Under the pieces are notes generated by a model, which did not search any database, was not told the origin of the DNA, and worked only from the letters and a program-made list of their open reading frames with translations. 54,048 nt of DNA, taken from contig NXFV01001893.1 in the NCBI GenBank assembly GCA_002803225.1, forward strand, positions 1 through 54,048, in the 5' to 3' direction. Positions 1 to 11,889 of this stretch are shown here, piece after piece. Made by a program: the position numbers and the translations under genes. The stretch's first letter is position 1; the number at the start of each line of letters is the position of its first letter. This DNA comes from Gamarada debralockiae (taxonomy: Eukaryota; Ascomycota; Leotiomycetes; Helotiales; Hyphodiscaceae).

Positions 1-1014
1 GTGTAGATAGTTTGAAGACATATATATCGTCCAACTAGCGACTGTTGTGACCACTTTGCGCTCTTTATGTTCCTAACTTCCCCAACTGAGCGTCTAATTC
101 TTGGCATGATCCTCTCCGAGAAGACGGTAATGTACGGGCTTGGAGTGGACAAACTCCAAGTAAAGCCTTGAACTATTGAATTGCGAAATTCATCACTATT
201 ATTGAAGAGGCTGTGTCTTGAGCCGTGAACCCGATCTCTTTTGCGTAAACGGCCTGAGTTCCCGGATATTGAACGCGATACAGCTGCTCCGGCAGCGATA
301 GCTGGCGAACACGGAATTGCTACGTGGTTAAGATATTTTCCTTTTGCCGTCACAGTTTTGGAAGGTTGCTAATGCTCCAAACTTCTGAAACAAGGTCCCT
401 GCGAAGTATCTGGACATGTCGAAGTTATTGACTGCTCTTCTCTTCCCAGCAGTCTTCCCCCAAATGTAGGTAGCTGGGAAAGACAGAGATTCTTGTAGAG
501 CACGGCCTTGGAGGGCTTTATTCGCGCTCGGCTGAAATCTTTTCTTGATGAGACCCTTTGTGGCAAATCGCGGGGTCAGGCGAGGCTGAGATGTTGTGGC
601 TTTGTCCTTGAAGTCCATTGGCACTAGTGACGTTCTTAAAATTGAAGTGTTCTTGTTAAATGCATTAACCTTATAACCTTGCTTTTAAGTAATTTCAGAT
701 GGAAAACATTCCTTAACCTCCTAAAACTTATCCTACCCTGACCCGGATTTCAACCGTGGTAGGAGGGAGGTATCAAGAAATGGGAAGTTTCAGTTCGGTG
801 TCGCAGTGGTGTCAGATGACAATTGGCTTGCATATCTGCAGGTATGGTTGCACAATTCTCAAATTTGGGTGCTCGCCAAATCCTCTTCGCGATCCCGGCT
901 TTAAATCTTTGTTCTAGCGCAACTTTATGACCTGAAATTCCTCGGGCACGACCCCGACGCCTGATCTCTCCACATCTCAAAGCTTATCCCCAGCGGCTGT
1001 TACGCCGTATCACC
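1..1014. other. Left flank with no supported gene
   Basis: About 1 kb of mixed-composition sequence ahead of the polymerase gene. Open frames on the minus strand at 328-624 (98 codons) and 750-980 resemble no family I recognise and overlap other open frames, so I do not call them. The last few hundred bases presumably hold the promoter of the gene starting at 1015; no clear TATA box was seen. Confidence 0.4.
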
Positions 1015-4000
1015 ATGGAAGTCTTCATTCGAGATGTTCCAGAACAGGTGACAGAAAATGGACTGAGAAACCTTCTATCGCCTTTCATGGTCGCCCTCTC
1101 AATTCAAAAATTCCACTGCCAGAAGCAACAGCAGAAACAGTTCGCATGGTTAACCTTTCTTAAGGTTGAAGATGGTCAACGTTTCCTCGCGACATACGGC
1201 CAAGCCAACTCAGGTGACCACCAGAACCCTATGCGAGCTAAGGTGATCAAAATCCTCGGGACTTCAATCTCGTGTACTATCAGTAACAAGCCGGCAAATA
1301 TATATCTACTTCGGGACCTAGCGAAGGAAGAGAAGGATCAGCGATCCAAGACGGCTAAAACTTCGGTCAGGGAGATTATTAAGGATCCTGGAATATCTGT
1401 GATGATATTCTCTTGTTCTTTTATCTCTTGTGGCGTCTGGACTTATGCGGACTCGGATCTGGTCTTCATGCCAAACATCACATGGGAAAGCGCCGGGGAC
1501 GCTAAATTTGGGACTAAAAGCATGGTCTTGACTCTTGAATCAGGCAAGCGCATCGATATTCCCTACTCGAGCGTAATAGGGGTAACCACGGAGGATATCC
1601 CACGTCCTTCATTTATCTTCACCCTCTTTGAGGCCCCCAGATTCTACGAAGTCAACCCGCGGCCGTATATTACCCTAGAACCTTTGGCGGCGGTGGCGGG
1701 GTTGACAATAAATAATAGGGAAGGCTCGCAGCGTAGAAGAGTCACGTCCCTGAACGCAGAACATGAGTCAATTGTGGGAAGCTGTTTCGTTTATCGACTT
1801 ATCGTGTCTGATGGTGTGACTGAAGAGCGAGGGTTTACCGATGAGGTTGGAACGCATATGCGTGCTCTAATGAAAGCCCCGGGAATGCCGCCAATGATAA
1901 ACCAGCGAACGAATATCGGTCGTTCTCGAAGCTCATATGCAGACGAACAAAAGCGGCTTAAAGATTCGCTGACTAGGATAGCCAGCTCACCATCACTCCT
2001 ACTCCCTTGGAAGTTGTGTTTTCAAGTCAGAAGGCTCGTAACGAACGCATATTTAATGCCAACAACAGTGTTAGACATGCTACCAGAAATTGAGAAGATG
2101 ATGCGCCGCTCTGGTCTCATCCACGCAATAAATGCCATTCAAAAGTTCTTTCATCAAATACCCTTTGCAGGTCCCGGTACCGAGGCAGAAGAACTTGAAT
2201 TGGGCAACCTGGTCAAATTGCTGAGGACTAATGAAGAGCAGTCAAAGAAGGGGGAGTTGGGCGAGAATGAGAGTATCAGCCGGAGAACTGACTCCGGAAA
2301 CTTTGCGATGGTCCACAGAGCCGTGGTTACTCCCACTGGCGTTTATATTTACGGACCAGATCCTGAACCAATGAACCGAGTTCTTCGAAAATATGCTCAC
2401 CATCATGAATACTTCCTTCGGATGGAATTCACCGATGAAGATGGACAACCAGTGAGATTCAACCATCGAGTGTCAAATGATATTATTTTCCACCAGCGAT
2501 TTAAGAGCGTCTTGGAAAAGGGGTTTAGTATTGCCGGCCATAAATTCGACTTTCTTGGATTCTCACACTCCTCTCTCCGTGCCCAAGCATGCTGGTTCAT
2601 GGCACCGTTTAGCCACAACGGAAGTCTTCTTTACGATCGCACACTCATCAAAGAGCTTGGAGATTTCTCGAAGATACGATGTCCAGCGAAGTGTGCGGCA
2701 AGAATAGGGCAGGCATTTTCTGAGACGCCTACGGTGATTACTCTTAAACCTGGAGTTGTGAAGACTATGAAGGATGTGCAACGCAATGGGCGTGTTTTCA
2801 GTGATGGAGTTGGGACTATTTCGAGGTCGATTATGAACAAGATACGGGAAGCTCTCCCTAAACCACGCAACTTGAAACCTACATGCTTTCAAATTAGGTT
2901 CCAGGGTACGTATTTGACACTTTTCAGTTCTTACTTTGATGCTTCCCATCTGGCATTCGATACTTAGATTCGAAAAATTTGGTGGACAAGCGGATTCAGC
3001 ACAGAGTGCAACTTCGCCAAGAACGTGACCCCAAACCTATGAGTTCATATTTCCACCCGGCTCAGGTTTTCATTGATAGAGCACGCGCAAGTTGTTCAAT
3101 ATAAACACTCCAATACTGCTCTGACCAATCACTGACGTGCTCTTGCACAGGTGCAAAGGGTATGTTGTCCCTTGACAGTCGCCTCAAAGGAGACTGCGTC
3201 TTCTTACGACCGTCGATGATCAAGTTCGAGGGGTCAAACTCCATGGACATTGAACTGTGTGGCGCATCTTATAAGCCACTTCCGATGTATCTGAACCGCC
3301 AAACGATCAAGATACTCGAGGATATGGGAGTTGAAGATAGATGGTTTCTCACCCTCCAGGCAACGGAAGTGGAACGCCTCCGGAAAACTACTGAAAGCCC
3401 GTCCGATGCTTCAAATTTCCTCAGCTCCCATTCTATTGGGGAAGAGGTTTATTTGCCTTGGCTCATCAACAAACTTCACTCTCTCGGTCTCGACTTCCGT
3501 GAGGACCGTTTTCTATGGAACGTTCTTCAGATGTCCGTTGTGATGGAACTCCGCGTTCTAAAACACCGTGCAAGAATACCCGTTAAGAAAGGTCTCACAC
3601 TCTACGGCATCATGGATGAAACTGGAACATTAGACGAGGGACAAATCTTCTGCATCTTTGATGGCGATAATGCGAAGAAACGTGTCCTTATTGGAAAGGA
3701 TCTGATAATCACTCGCTCACCTGCACTGTACCCTGGAGATATACAGCTTGTGGATGCCGTCACTGTGCCCTCAGATTGCCCACTACTACGCCTATCAAAC
3801 TGCATCTGCTTCAGCCAAAAGGGTAAACGCGATCTGCCAAGTCAGCTGAGTGGCGGCGACTTAGATGGAGATCTTTACAACATCATCTGGGATCGTAATG
3901 CACGACCTAAGCGTACCTTCTCCCCAGCCGATTACCCGAGGCAAGACCCTGTTGATATTGGTCGTACTGTGGAGAGGAAGGATATGACAGATTTCTTCGT

Positions 4001-5019
4001 CAGATTTATGGAAACAGACCAACTGGGCCGTATTGCAACCACCCATCAAGTACTTGCTGACCAGAGGCCACTTGGTACTTGCGATCCGGATTGCAAGCTG
4101 TTGGCCGAAATGCATTCTACTGCCGTAGATTTTTCGAAGACTGGCGTACCTGTACGTTTTGCACCTTAGAAGCTAGTACTATCAGTAATTCACTAACGTG
4201 TGTGATCAAGGTTGTCATGTCCAGAATGCCTAAACCTACTCGTATACGACCTGACTTCATGGCGCCAGGTCCACTTGTCAAAATAGAGAAAATGGAAGGC
4301 TTGCTACTTGAGGAATCCTCTTCGACATCGCAAGATAACAGCAACGATGATGATGACTTCAGGCCCTACAAGTATTATGAGAGCCAGAAGATTCTTGGCC
4401 AGCTATACCGTGCTATTAACGAGCGTGAGATGTTTATCGAGATTAAGAAGCACCGACGACTTGAGAGTGGATCTAGCTCTACCGTATTAAACAAAGTATG
4501 GGCATATGCTCAGAGAAAATGCCAACTATATAAATGGAAAGAGCACATTCCATGGGCCAGGAACATTCGCGACATGTTAGCATTGCCCCTCCCTCCCTAC
4601 TCCATCGTCTATCTCGTGCTAATTCTGATAACAATAACAGGTATGAAGATTGCCTCCTCAACATCATGACGACCTATAGCGAGCACCCCCTGCGACCTAT
4701 CTCCGAAATCGAAGCCTTTATTGGCAACATTCTCGGTGCCAACGGTGCGCAATCCAAAAAGCAACGCGATCTTTCCATCACAATGAAAGAACGGTTCGAC
4801 CGTGATGCCGCCTTCATCGTGGCATGTATTAGGAACGAAAGCTCAGGCCAAAAGGAAGCTTTAAATATTGATGATGCACTGGAGAGAAGCATGGCTTGTT
4901 TGGCTGTCAGCTTGGAAGACAGGACAATCAGTGGCAGTTTCAAGAAGAGTGATCAGCTACTTAGTTTTAGGTACATTGCTGCTGCGGTGTGCTTGAAGAG
5001 CATGGAGTTTCTTAGGTAA
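1015..5019 (+). CDS. RNA-dependent RNA polymerase (fungal RNA silencing, SAD-1/QDE-1 type)
   Basis: Cellular RNA-directed RNA polymerase, which copies aberrant or unpaired transcripts into dsRNA for Dicer in quelling or meiotic silencing. I read four exons: 1015-2905, 3151-4151, 4211-4575 and 4641-5019, giving 3,636 coding bases (1,211 residues), normal for the family. Residues 1 to about 75 resemble an RRM. The catalytic loop DLDGD is encoded at 3858-3872 (residues 867-871), preceded by LSGG and followed by LYNIIWD. Exon 1 joins exon 2 to give the family motif QIRF-x-GAKGM. The later introns are 59 and 65 bases, but intron 1 is 245 bases. All junctions keep frame and no internal stop was seen, so the gene looks functional. 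The start is the first ATG ahead of the RRM-like segment. Family call is secure; the QDE-1, SAD-1 or RRP-3 subtype needs a phylogeny. Confidence 0.93.
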
Positions 5020-5404
5020 TTAAGATATCCTCCATTGATGATGGCGAACTGTTCTTAGTCTGGATCTGGGGCTTGTACTTAATTTTTCTATATTAATGGC
5101 AAGTCATATTGCGAAGTTTTGTGGAGTTCGGGTAAATAAGGACAGTGCACAAGTGGAGACATCGGCGGAGCGACCTCATCTTGTGAGTATTGTCAGGGGC
5201 GTCAATGTGAGGATATAGAGCCTCTTTAATGCTTCCGACACATAGCAACCGACGCCCCTCGTGATGTATATACCCTGATATCGAGAGGAATATATTCCTC
5301 AAATTTGTATTGTAATTACTGATAACGCCGGTGACTCCATTACATTGTATGTAGCTGTTGAAGAGAAGATACTATTCCGTCTCAAAGAACCTGATGTATA
5401 GGGA
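5020..5404. other. Convergent intergenic gap
   Basis: This stretch separates the end of the polymerase gene from the end of the dynamin-like gene on the other strand. It must hold both 3' ends. I see no gene in it. Confidence 0.5.
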
Positions 5405-7317
5405 TTAGATCTCAACCGCCGGCTCAGAGCCAGGATACTCTCTAGCTTCAACTTCTGGTGTTTCTTCTGCGTCGCTCCCAGTAACTGATGACGCGTCTGA
5501 TTGCGAATCTGGTGACAATCCCCCGCTTCCAACTACGCTGGGACTCTTTGTCCGGACTATATCTATGAGCAAAAGGCTTTACGGAATCATCGGATCTTAC
5601 AATAACTCACCTGAAGTTACACGAAGAACATATTGTTTGCAGAGAGCATTACCGGCCTCTAAGGACTTCAGTTTCTCGTTTATCTCCTGTCGTCGGAGTT
5701 TCTTGTCCTCTGACTCGGACGCGATTTTTGTCACGGTATCAGGGTCCATTGCAAAGACTGACTTAGGGCAAAACATTGATGCTAGTTGAGAGGCGATAAT
5801 TGCTCGAACGACTAGGTTTGGCACGTTATCGATGAACAGTTTCATTGAAACCTAAAGATTAAAATAATTAGTAACGTAGATTAGTTGCTGTAAATATGAC
5901 TGAATACCTTGTAGAATGCCTCCATTGCATTGAATATGGATGTAGCAGCAACGAGGTCCATGTCAGCTTCACTTTTCTCTCGTAGCGTGGCTACAATAGA
6001 CGGAATATCTTCTTCTGTCATCCTGCTTCGACCTTCAAATGCTTGCTGAAGCACCTCAGTAGTCTGGGCATCAGAATGTTTGTGTTGAAGGGCATTATAC
6101 GTATCAGTAAAGTAGTGATTTCGTGTCTCAGGATGCTCCTTGTGAACTGACATTAACTCGTCAAGTTTTGCGTAAGCCAACTTCAGCTTGTTGTCTAGGA
6201 TAGGGTCGAGCAAGTACCGTAACAAAGCATCGCTGACCGTGGCATCCGTTAAATGCTGCAATGCTTGCTCCACAAAGCTCTTCGTGCTCTCCCAGACACC
6301 TTTGATGTATCGGCATGCCAAACTTTCCCAAGGCCTACTGTACTCGCGGAAGACTTCGCCGACCAACAAAGGATTTGGGAGGCCGGGCAACTAAGGAAGA
6401 ACCTCATTAGTACTTGTACAAAGATGCTGTAGGAAATGGGAAAGGGAGTTCCCACTTCGCGTCCGCGACTCTTTCTCAGCAAATTTCGCACTTCTTCAAT
6501 CGCGTGTGCACGAGTCCGGCAACGTTTCCTGCCGTTTCCTCTCTCTATAACCTTCCATTGTGCGCCCTCAATTCGAATATCATCTGCAAAACCCATCCCC
6601 ATATTGGCGATCACAGCTGAAAGGCGTCTGCTTGGCGGAGACGAGCTGTCTGCAAAAAAGTTGTCATCGTAGTCGCCTTTGATCGCGGACTGGCAGAGCT
6701 TCTGGAAGCCGTCACTCAGATCGACAAGAAAACTCCTTTGATCATCGAGTGTAATGCGGGTAGGTCCAAGCTTTTCCAATTCTCGGCGACAGCCTAATAT
6801 GCCAGATTCGATATCCTCAATCAATCGAGGAAGTTCGGTCCTAATTTGGCCAAAGAGCACCATACTCAGACGGTAGCGCAGTTGTTCGATACCAAGATTC
6901 GTGGCAGAGAGGGACCGAAAGTTGCTCTCAGCAAAGAATTCCTTCTCGATTGTATCTCGATCCTGGGCTGGATCGCCCACGGCAGAGTCGAGATTTCTGA
7001 CCACATGCTAACCGAGATAGAATTCAACCTGCTCATTCCTAGCAAGACTTAAAAATTCCTTCTCGGCATCAGTGCCATGTCCGAGCTGATCTGGCTTGGT
7101 AATTACACCAAGAGTTCGTAGGCCTTTGGGATCAACTTCTCTAGCCTTTTTGAGAACCTAGAAGGCAGATTATCAGCCACAACTTAGTATCGATTTGGAT
7201 GTTCTAGTATAAACATGAAGACATACAATTTGATTTTGGAAATCGTTCTTAGCCGAGACCACCGCCAAAATGATGCTTCTCGGGTTCGCCATATATTTAG
7301 CAACCAGTTTGTAACTA

Positions 7318-7340
7318 CAGTAAAACCTGGATATAAGAAT
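7318..7340 (+). repeat. Left terminal inverted repeat of the pogo element
   Basis: 23 bases starting CAGTAAAACC, preceded by TA. Identical to the reverse complement of 9275-9297. Confidence 0.93.
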
Positions 7341-9274
7341 ATCGTCGGTTCCAAGGGTTGTATTCTTATAGGGAGGTATTCTTATAGAAAGGGGTCACGT
7401 GAGACTGAAGTCTTTGAATTCAAATTTGACTTTAAAACGCTCAAAACCATAGAGTTTGATTAAAACGCATGTAGATTGCCTATTCTAGACTAGTCTCTAG
7501 GCTTGAAGAAGCTTGTGATCATTGTTTACTTCCTGTTCTCATACCTAGCTTGCGCTATCCTTCTCTCTATTCGATTAAGTGCTAATAGTGTAGTCTATTC
7601 TCCATTCTCTTGTTGTATCTCCTATAATTTAATAATCTCTAGTGCCTTCAAAGCTTTAATTATAAGGACTAATTCGACCTTAATATCGTCCTTATCAAGC
7701 TCCTTAACTGTACCCTCCTTCTCTATACTATATCGTTCTACTACAGACACAAATATATCTATATCTCTATTATCGACGACCTCGTTTACTAGCTCGATAA
7801 ATTCGTTAAGGGAAAGGGGGTCTATAATACTAGGAAGCTCTACAATTTAGGCTTGAAGTGCGTCGCAGTCGGCCTGCTAATTCTCCTTATAAATAACCTC
7901 TTACTCTAGCTTTTTAATAACTATAGACTTCTAAAAGCACTTGTAAATTGATAATGACGTAATACCTTGTTCCCAAGAACTACGTGTCCATTATATAGCT
8001 TTAAGGAGTGTAATAGTCTTGTTTGGGTCCTTGCCAGCCTTATATTGTTAGAGCATATAAAAGACCTATTGTCAACGATATTAGAGCTTAAAGCCTATAA
8101 TAAGACCTTGATCGAGAGGTTGCTAGTGAAATATAGTATTTAAGGGGAGCCATTCGATTTATACGTACAAGAGTCCTTGTAATCCGCCAACTAGTTATAC
8201 GCCAAGCTTATAACTAAAGAAGTTGTCCAAAAGCAATAAAATCTTCCTTCTTTACGCCCTTATCTTATTATTTAGCTATTGTAGATATTCCTTTATTATT
8301 AAGCTTATTATCCACTTCGATTTGTTCGATCGGTATTATACTCGAAAGAGCTATTAGTTAATATTCTTAAAGTATCGTAGATTCTTAAATTTACTAATAA
8401 CCTAAGCCTTTAACTTATTAGATCTATTGCCATTAACTATTAAAGCAAGTGTAATTTAATCCTTGGCCTTCTTCCCTTTACTACTAGCTTTAGTTGCGAG
8501 TATACGATTAAGTATAAGCTTCTAAAAGAGTAATATCTCGTCTATATTAAAGGTATTACAAGGACTATATTTTGTAACAAGGCCTTGTACTTTCTTTATT
8601 TGTGCGATAGCATTAGGAGTATCGACCTCTACAGACGCTACTTCACTATGCTAAACGTATTCCTTGATCTTGAATCGCTTCTTGAATCTATTAAGCCATC
8701 TATTTAAGAACTTGGGTTTCTCCTTGCCTTCGTATTATAGTAGACTATCCTATAACTTCCTAGCTTAATTTTTAAGGATTTCCCCTGTAATCATTACCTT
8801 GTTCTTTTGTATTCGCTACTACCATTCGAAAAGAGCTCCTTCGAGATTTAGCTAGTCCCTTGCTAATATTCTCTTTGATTTTAGCTTGTCCTTATCTTTC
8901 TTCTTATCGAGGGAATCGAGGTATATATATTTAAAGGAGAGGATCTTTAAAATAGATAATTGATTGAGCTTATAGCCTGTCTCTTGCTTGAACTATTCGA
9001 TGAGCTCACTTTAGTAGATAGCAAGGTGCTCTTGCTAGCGCTTTCGAATACTTTGCCGCTCGAGATTAGTGATCGCACGACGCTTTTAAGAAGGTTTCGA
9101 TAGTAGTGACGACAAGGAGGGAGCCATTACTATAAGAATATTAGCTATGGTTTGTAGGGTTAGGACTCTAGAATCGTAAGAATATTCTTATCGGGAAAAT
9201 ATTCTTACGTTCCACCAAAATACGCTAGGGACCGAGGGTCGTATTCTTATTGGTCAGGTATTCTTATCTACAGG

Positions 9275-9297
9275 ATTCTTATATCCAGGTTTTACTG
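9275..9297 (-). repeat. Right terminal inverted repeat of the pogo element
   Basis: 23 bases ending GGTTTTACTG, followed by TA. Perfect inverted match to 7318-7340. Confidence 0.93.
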
Positions 9298-9888
9298 TAG
9301 TTGCACATCATGTTCCGTTTGGTACTTGTTGTGCGAATGTATTAATCCAGGAAGATCCACAATGGTTAGTTGTGGCTGTTTCGGTCCTGAGATTTCCACT
9401 CGTAGAATATCTTCTGAGAAAGCGTTCCCCCCAACCGATAAAAGACCCATAGCATCTTTAGCTTGCTCAAAGAGTGTCACAAAGTCGTTATAGGATGATA
9501 CTTCGTGTCGAAATAACCCAAGTCGGTCTCGATCTGTTGACGATCTACTCCTCCCTGGCACCTAAGTGGTAAAGGTTAAACACATGATATGACGATAGGG
9601 TCAGAATCATACTAGAGAGACTTTGATCTCGGATTCTGAAGCCCTCCGCAAGATGACCTCTGTTGCAAATCGTGTGCAAAGGTTATCCTTCCCTGGGAAG
9701 GGGACTCCAGAGATTGCTTCGAGCAGGGAGCTTTTCCCACTTGATTGGTCTCCACAGACGATGAGCTGAGGTAGAGCTGTGAACTCGCTCAAGCCTTCCG
9801 CACGAAGAGAGTCGACCAGATCCAGGAGCTGGATTTGTTCAGCTGTCCGAAGGCTCTCCATAGAATGTAACCCCTCGATCGAAGACAT

Positions 9889-11181
9889 TGCGTTACGACG
9901 TTATTGCCAGAAGTTAGTTCGACAAAGGCACCGATTCTGGAAAAGAAAGGAAGAAAGGCTAAAATAATCGTCCTGGCCGATTTATGTCTTACCCATTGGT
10001 TCTTATTCGTAAAGAGGAGACCTATCGGAGGGTTGCGGTCCCGTCCTCCAACTATCAATCCAATGGTAAAGCGAGTCGTACGGCACCATAGGCAACCATT
10101 TATGCTACGTCCAGATGGCGTTCAGAACAGAACTACTCAAGTGGCACTAAGCCTCACGAGACCAGGAAATACCCTATCAAAGGTTCGCCCTACCTGATGG
10201 CAGTTCGTGGAACGGAACTTTCAGTTACACATGTCGAATGAAGTCAGCTTCCGACAAATCTTGTGGTGCTATGCAAGACACATGGCTCCGAGAAAAAGCT
10301 CTGGTACTCTGTCCTCAGCCAATAAGGGTCGTACGCAATCATTCCACGGCACATCATATTTAATCACGCCATTCCTAAGAACAAGTTTGATGTACACTTT
10401 TAACGTAGCCTACTTCAAGCGGTGGCAAGCACGTGCCCTCATGGCGCGTGTCTTTCGCCAGACATCATTAACACATATCAACGTCCTTTGAACGACGCTA
10501 AGCTAATTCTAATAATCGTTTAACTATACTATGCCTCTACTAGAGTCTCGAGTCTTAGGGTCCTAGCCCTGCTATTTACGTGAGTTTTAAGTTGCTCTTA
10601 TTTTAGGTTGTTGTTTTTTTTTTTTTTTTTTTATTTTTTTTTATTAATTTCCCTTAATTTTAATTAGATATAACTTATTGGTTGTAATGCTGATCCCTTC
10701 CTTATTGGGTCTAGTCTGTATTTGCGTCTTACTCTAAGATAAAGGGCGTACCCCCCCCACCCTGATTTTTTACTCTCCTTAGATATAACTTTTTATGTAC
10801 TTAGCCGAATATAGCCTTTTTTTTACTAGAAGAGAGTCAACCTTCTTATCTTTTAGATTCTCAAATTATGGAGTTTTAGACGTAGTCTTATAGGAGTTTT
10901 TAAGTTGGTCCCATCTCGAGTATTTTTCGATCGATTTCGAGAAATCTGGGATTAAGTTAACCTTAAAATAATAAGTTAGGAATAACTATTAGGAATTCCC
11001 GCTTTCGTCGTCACTGATGAAACCTTTTACTATTTCTACCTCCTTAACAAGACTATTGCCGTGGATAAAGGATTTCCTCCGCTGAGTCTACGTTAAATCG
11101 TCTTTAATACAGGCTAATGGGATAGTAAACTGAAGTCAATTACTCTCAAACGAGTTCCACTCCGCTATTCTTGCCAATAAT
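9889..11181. other. AT-rich intergenic stretch with poly-T tract
   Basis: The first 300 bases lie upstream of the dynamin-like start. From about 10500 the sequence is strongly AT-rich, with a near-pure T run at about 10613-10641 and a C run near 10751-10758. Open frames at 9904-10197 and 10207-10491 match nothing I know. The composition fits old, mutated repeat DNA, but I see no inverted repeats or coding remnants to name it. Confidence 0.4.
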
Positions 11182-11889
11182 CTAGGGAATCAAGCTCTCC
11201 GTTCCTCGCTGGTACTTACTCAACAATGGTGAGTAATTTTGGTTGTGGCCCTGCGTATCCCAAACAGGCATACCTAGTTTCCCTTCCAAATACCGAGGCC
11301 ACTCTGTCGCAAAATATCCATCAATCTCCATCCTCGATGATACTTTCATTCTCCCCAATGCTCGCACGAAATTCAAATCTTTCCCAGCTCCGTAATGCCC
11401 AAACTCCTCTTCTGCGTCCAAATAGACATAGACATATCCCAATCCAGTTGCCTCATCTGCTAGCTTGTTTAGAAGCTCGCACCATGTCGGACCAGAATAA
11501 TCAGGATCTTCAGGATCGCCCAGCCAAGTTTCTCCGGTTTCGGAGTACACAGCGTGAGGGAAAATTCGAAGAGATTTCAAAAGCGTGATATTAACTGGGC
11601 CAATTTGTTGCAGCCAGTTAAGGAACCGCCCGGCTTTGTCTACAAGAAACTCGTTTTCGGAATAGAGGATCGGAAGGGCCTCGCGGTAGATTTGCTTACT
11701 CGTCCGAAGTAGACTGGGGGCCATTGTCCTTTCTGCTGGGTCCTTCCGAATCGTGATAATGATTTGATCTTGAACCATGCCCCGTGAGAATAGACCACTT
11801 TCGCGGCTCTTGTTGATCAGCGCATGCCTGTAGATGCTGAGTCGTATTTCTAATGGCAGCGAAAAGAAATTGCGCTGTGGTTGAGACAT
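11182..11889 (-). CDS. 2EXR / F-box-like domain protein
   Basis: Single-exon protein of 235 residues from the Met of MSQPQRNFFSLPLEIR. A second in-frame Met lies 15 codons upstream at 11934, but the downstream start places the domain at the usual distance from the N-terminus. The pattern FFSLPLEIRLSIYRHAL followed by LLRTSKQIYREALPILYSEN is the signature of the 2EXR (DUF-type, F-box-like) domain. This domain is abundant in Leotiomycetes and Dothideomycetes, often in lineage-specific families. The rest (about residues 75-235) has no motif I recognise. Molecular role is unknown; an adaptor role like that of F-box proteins is only an analogy. Open throughout, so probably expressed or only recently silent. 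Confidence 0.75.
   Translation of the reverse strand: MSQPQRNFFSLPLEIRLSIYRHALINKSRESGLFSRGMVQDQIIITIRKDPAERTMAPSLLRTSKQIYREALPILYSENEFLVDKAGRFLNWLQQIGPVNITLLKSLRIFPHAVYSETGETWLGDPEDPDYSGPTWCELLNKLADEATGLGYVYVYLDAEEEFGHYGAGKDLNFVRALGRMKVSSRMEIDGYFATEWPRYLEGKLGMPVWDTQGHNQNYSPLLSKYQRGTESLIP

Larger units (their letters stand above)
7318..9297 (-). mobile_element. Fot/pogo-type DNA transposon, RIP-like decayed
   Basis: Bounded by 23-base perfect terminal inverted repeats beginning CAGTAAAACCTGGATATAAG, with TA on both sides (7316-7317 and 9298-9299) as the target duplication. Read on the minus strand from about 9128, the sequence translates as a Tc1/mariner-superfamily pogo transposase. ITNLERQ and related residues mark the CENP-B-type helix-turn-helix, NIDE the first catalytic Asp, and LLLDNF the second. 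Dozens of in-frame TAA and TAG codons stand where Gln or Trp would be expected (for example the position before LILNR and those in KNIN..LFRVQ), which is the mark of C:G to T:A mutation by RIP. It is therefore non-autonomous now. Plus-strand open frames inside it, such as 7503-7850, are products of the AT-rich composition. The motif GTATTCTTAT recurs just inside both ends. Confidence 0.92.
5405..9888 (-). pseudogene. Dynamin-like large GTPase, disrupted by a pogo-type transposon
   Basis: Dynamin-superfamily GTPase (Mx/Vps1-like fungal type, roles in membrane remodelling). Exon 1 (9613-9888) starts at residue 1 and carries the P-loop GDQSSGKSS (G1, residues 46-54). After a 51-base intron, the exon ending at the transposon carries DLPG (G3). 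Beyond the transposon come NPRSIILAVVSA and, after another intron, TKPDQL (G4), the stalk, and a GTPase-effector region at 5597-5845. A serine/acidic tail ends at a stop at 5405-5407. Three independent lesions are visible. A 1,980-base element interrupts the exon at 7316-7317. Just beside it, about 7303-7308, one base is missing relative to the expected frame. A TAG at 7008-7010 replaces the usual Trp codon before HVVRNLD. The remaining exons are well preserved, so inactivation looks recent. Family is clear; which dynamin subfamily is not. Confidence 0.88.

Noticed and set aside
328..624. Minus-strand 98-codon open frame near the left edge
   Set aside because: Overlaps another open frame, has no recognisable domain and no splice or start context that stands out.
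7503..7850. Plus-strand Ser/Ile-rich open frame inside the pogo element
   Set aside because: It runs antisense to the transposase and reflects the AT-rich composition of mutated DNA.
9904..10491. Two plus-strand open frames upstream of the dynamin-like gene
   Set aside because: Basic, low-information sequences; no family match and located in the promoter side of the dynamin gene.
10613..10641. Poly-T tract as a LINE 3' tail on the minus strand
   Set aside because: No reverse-transcriptase coding remnants or target duplication around it.
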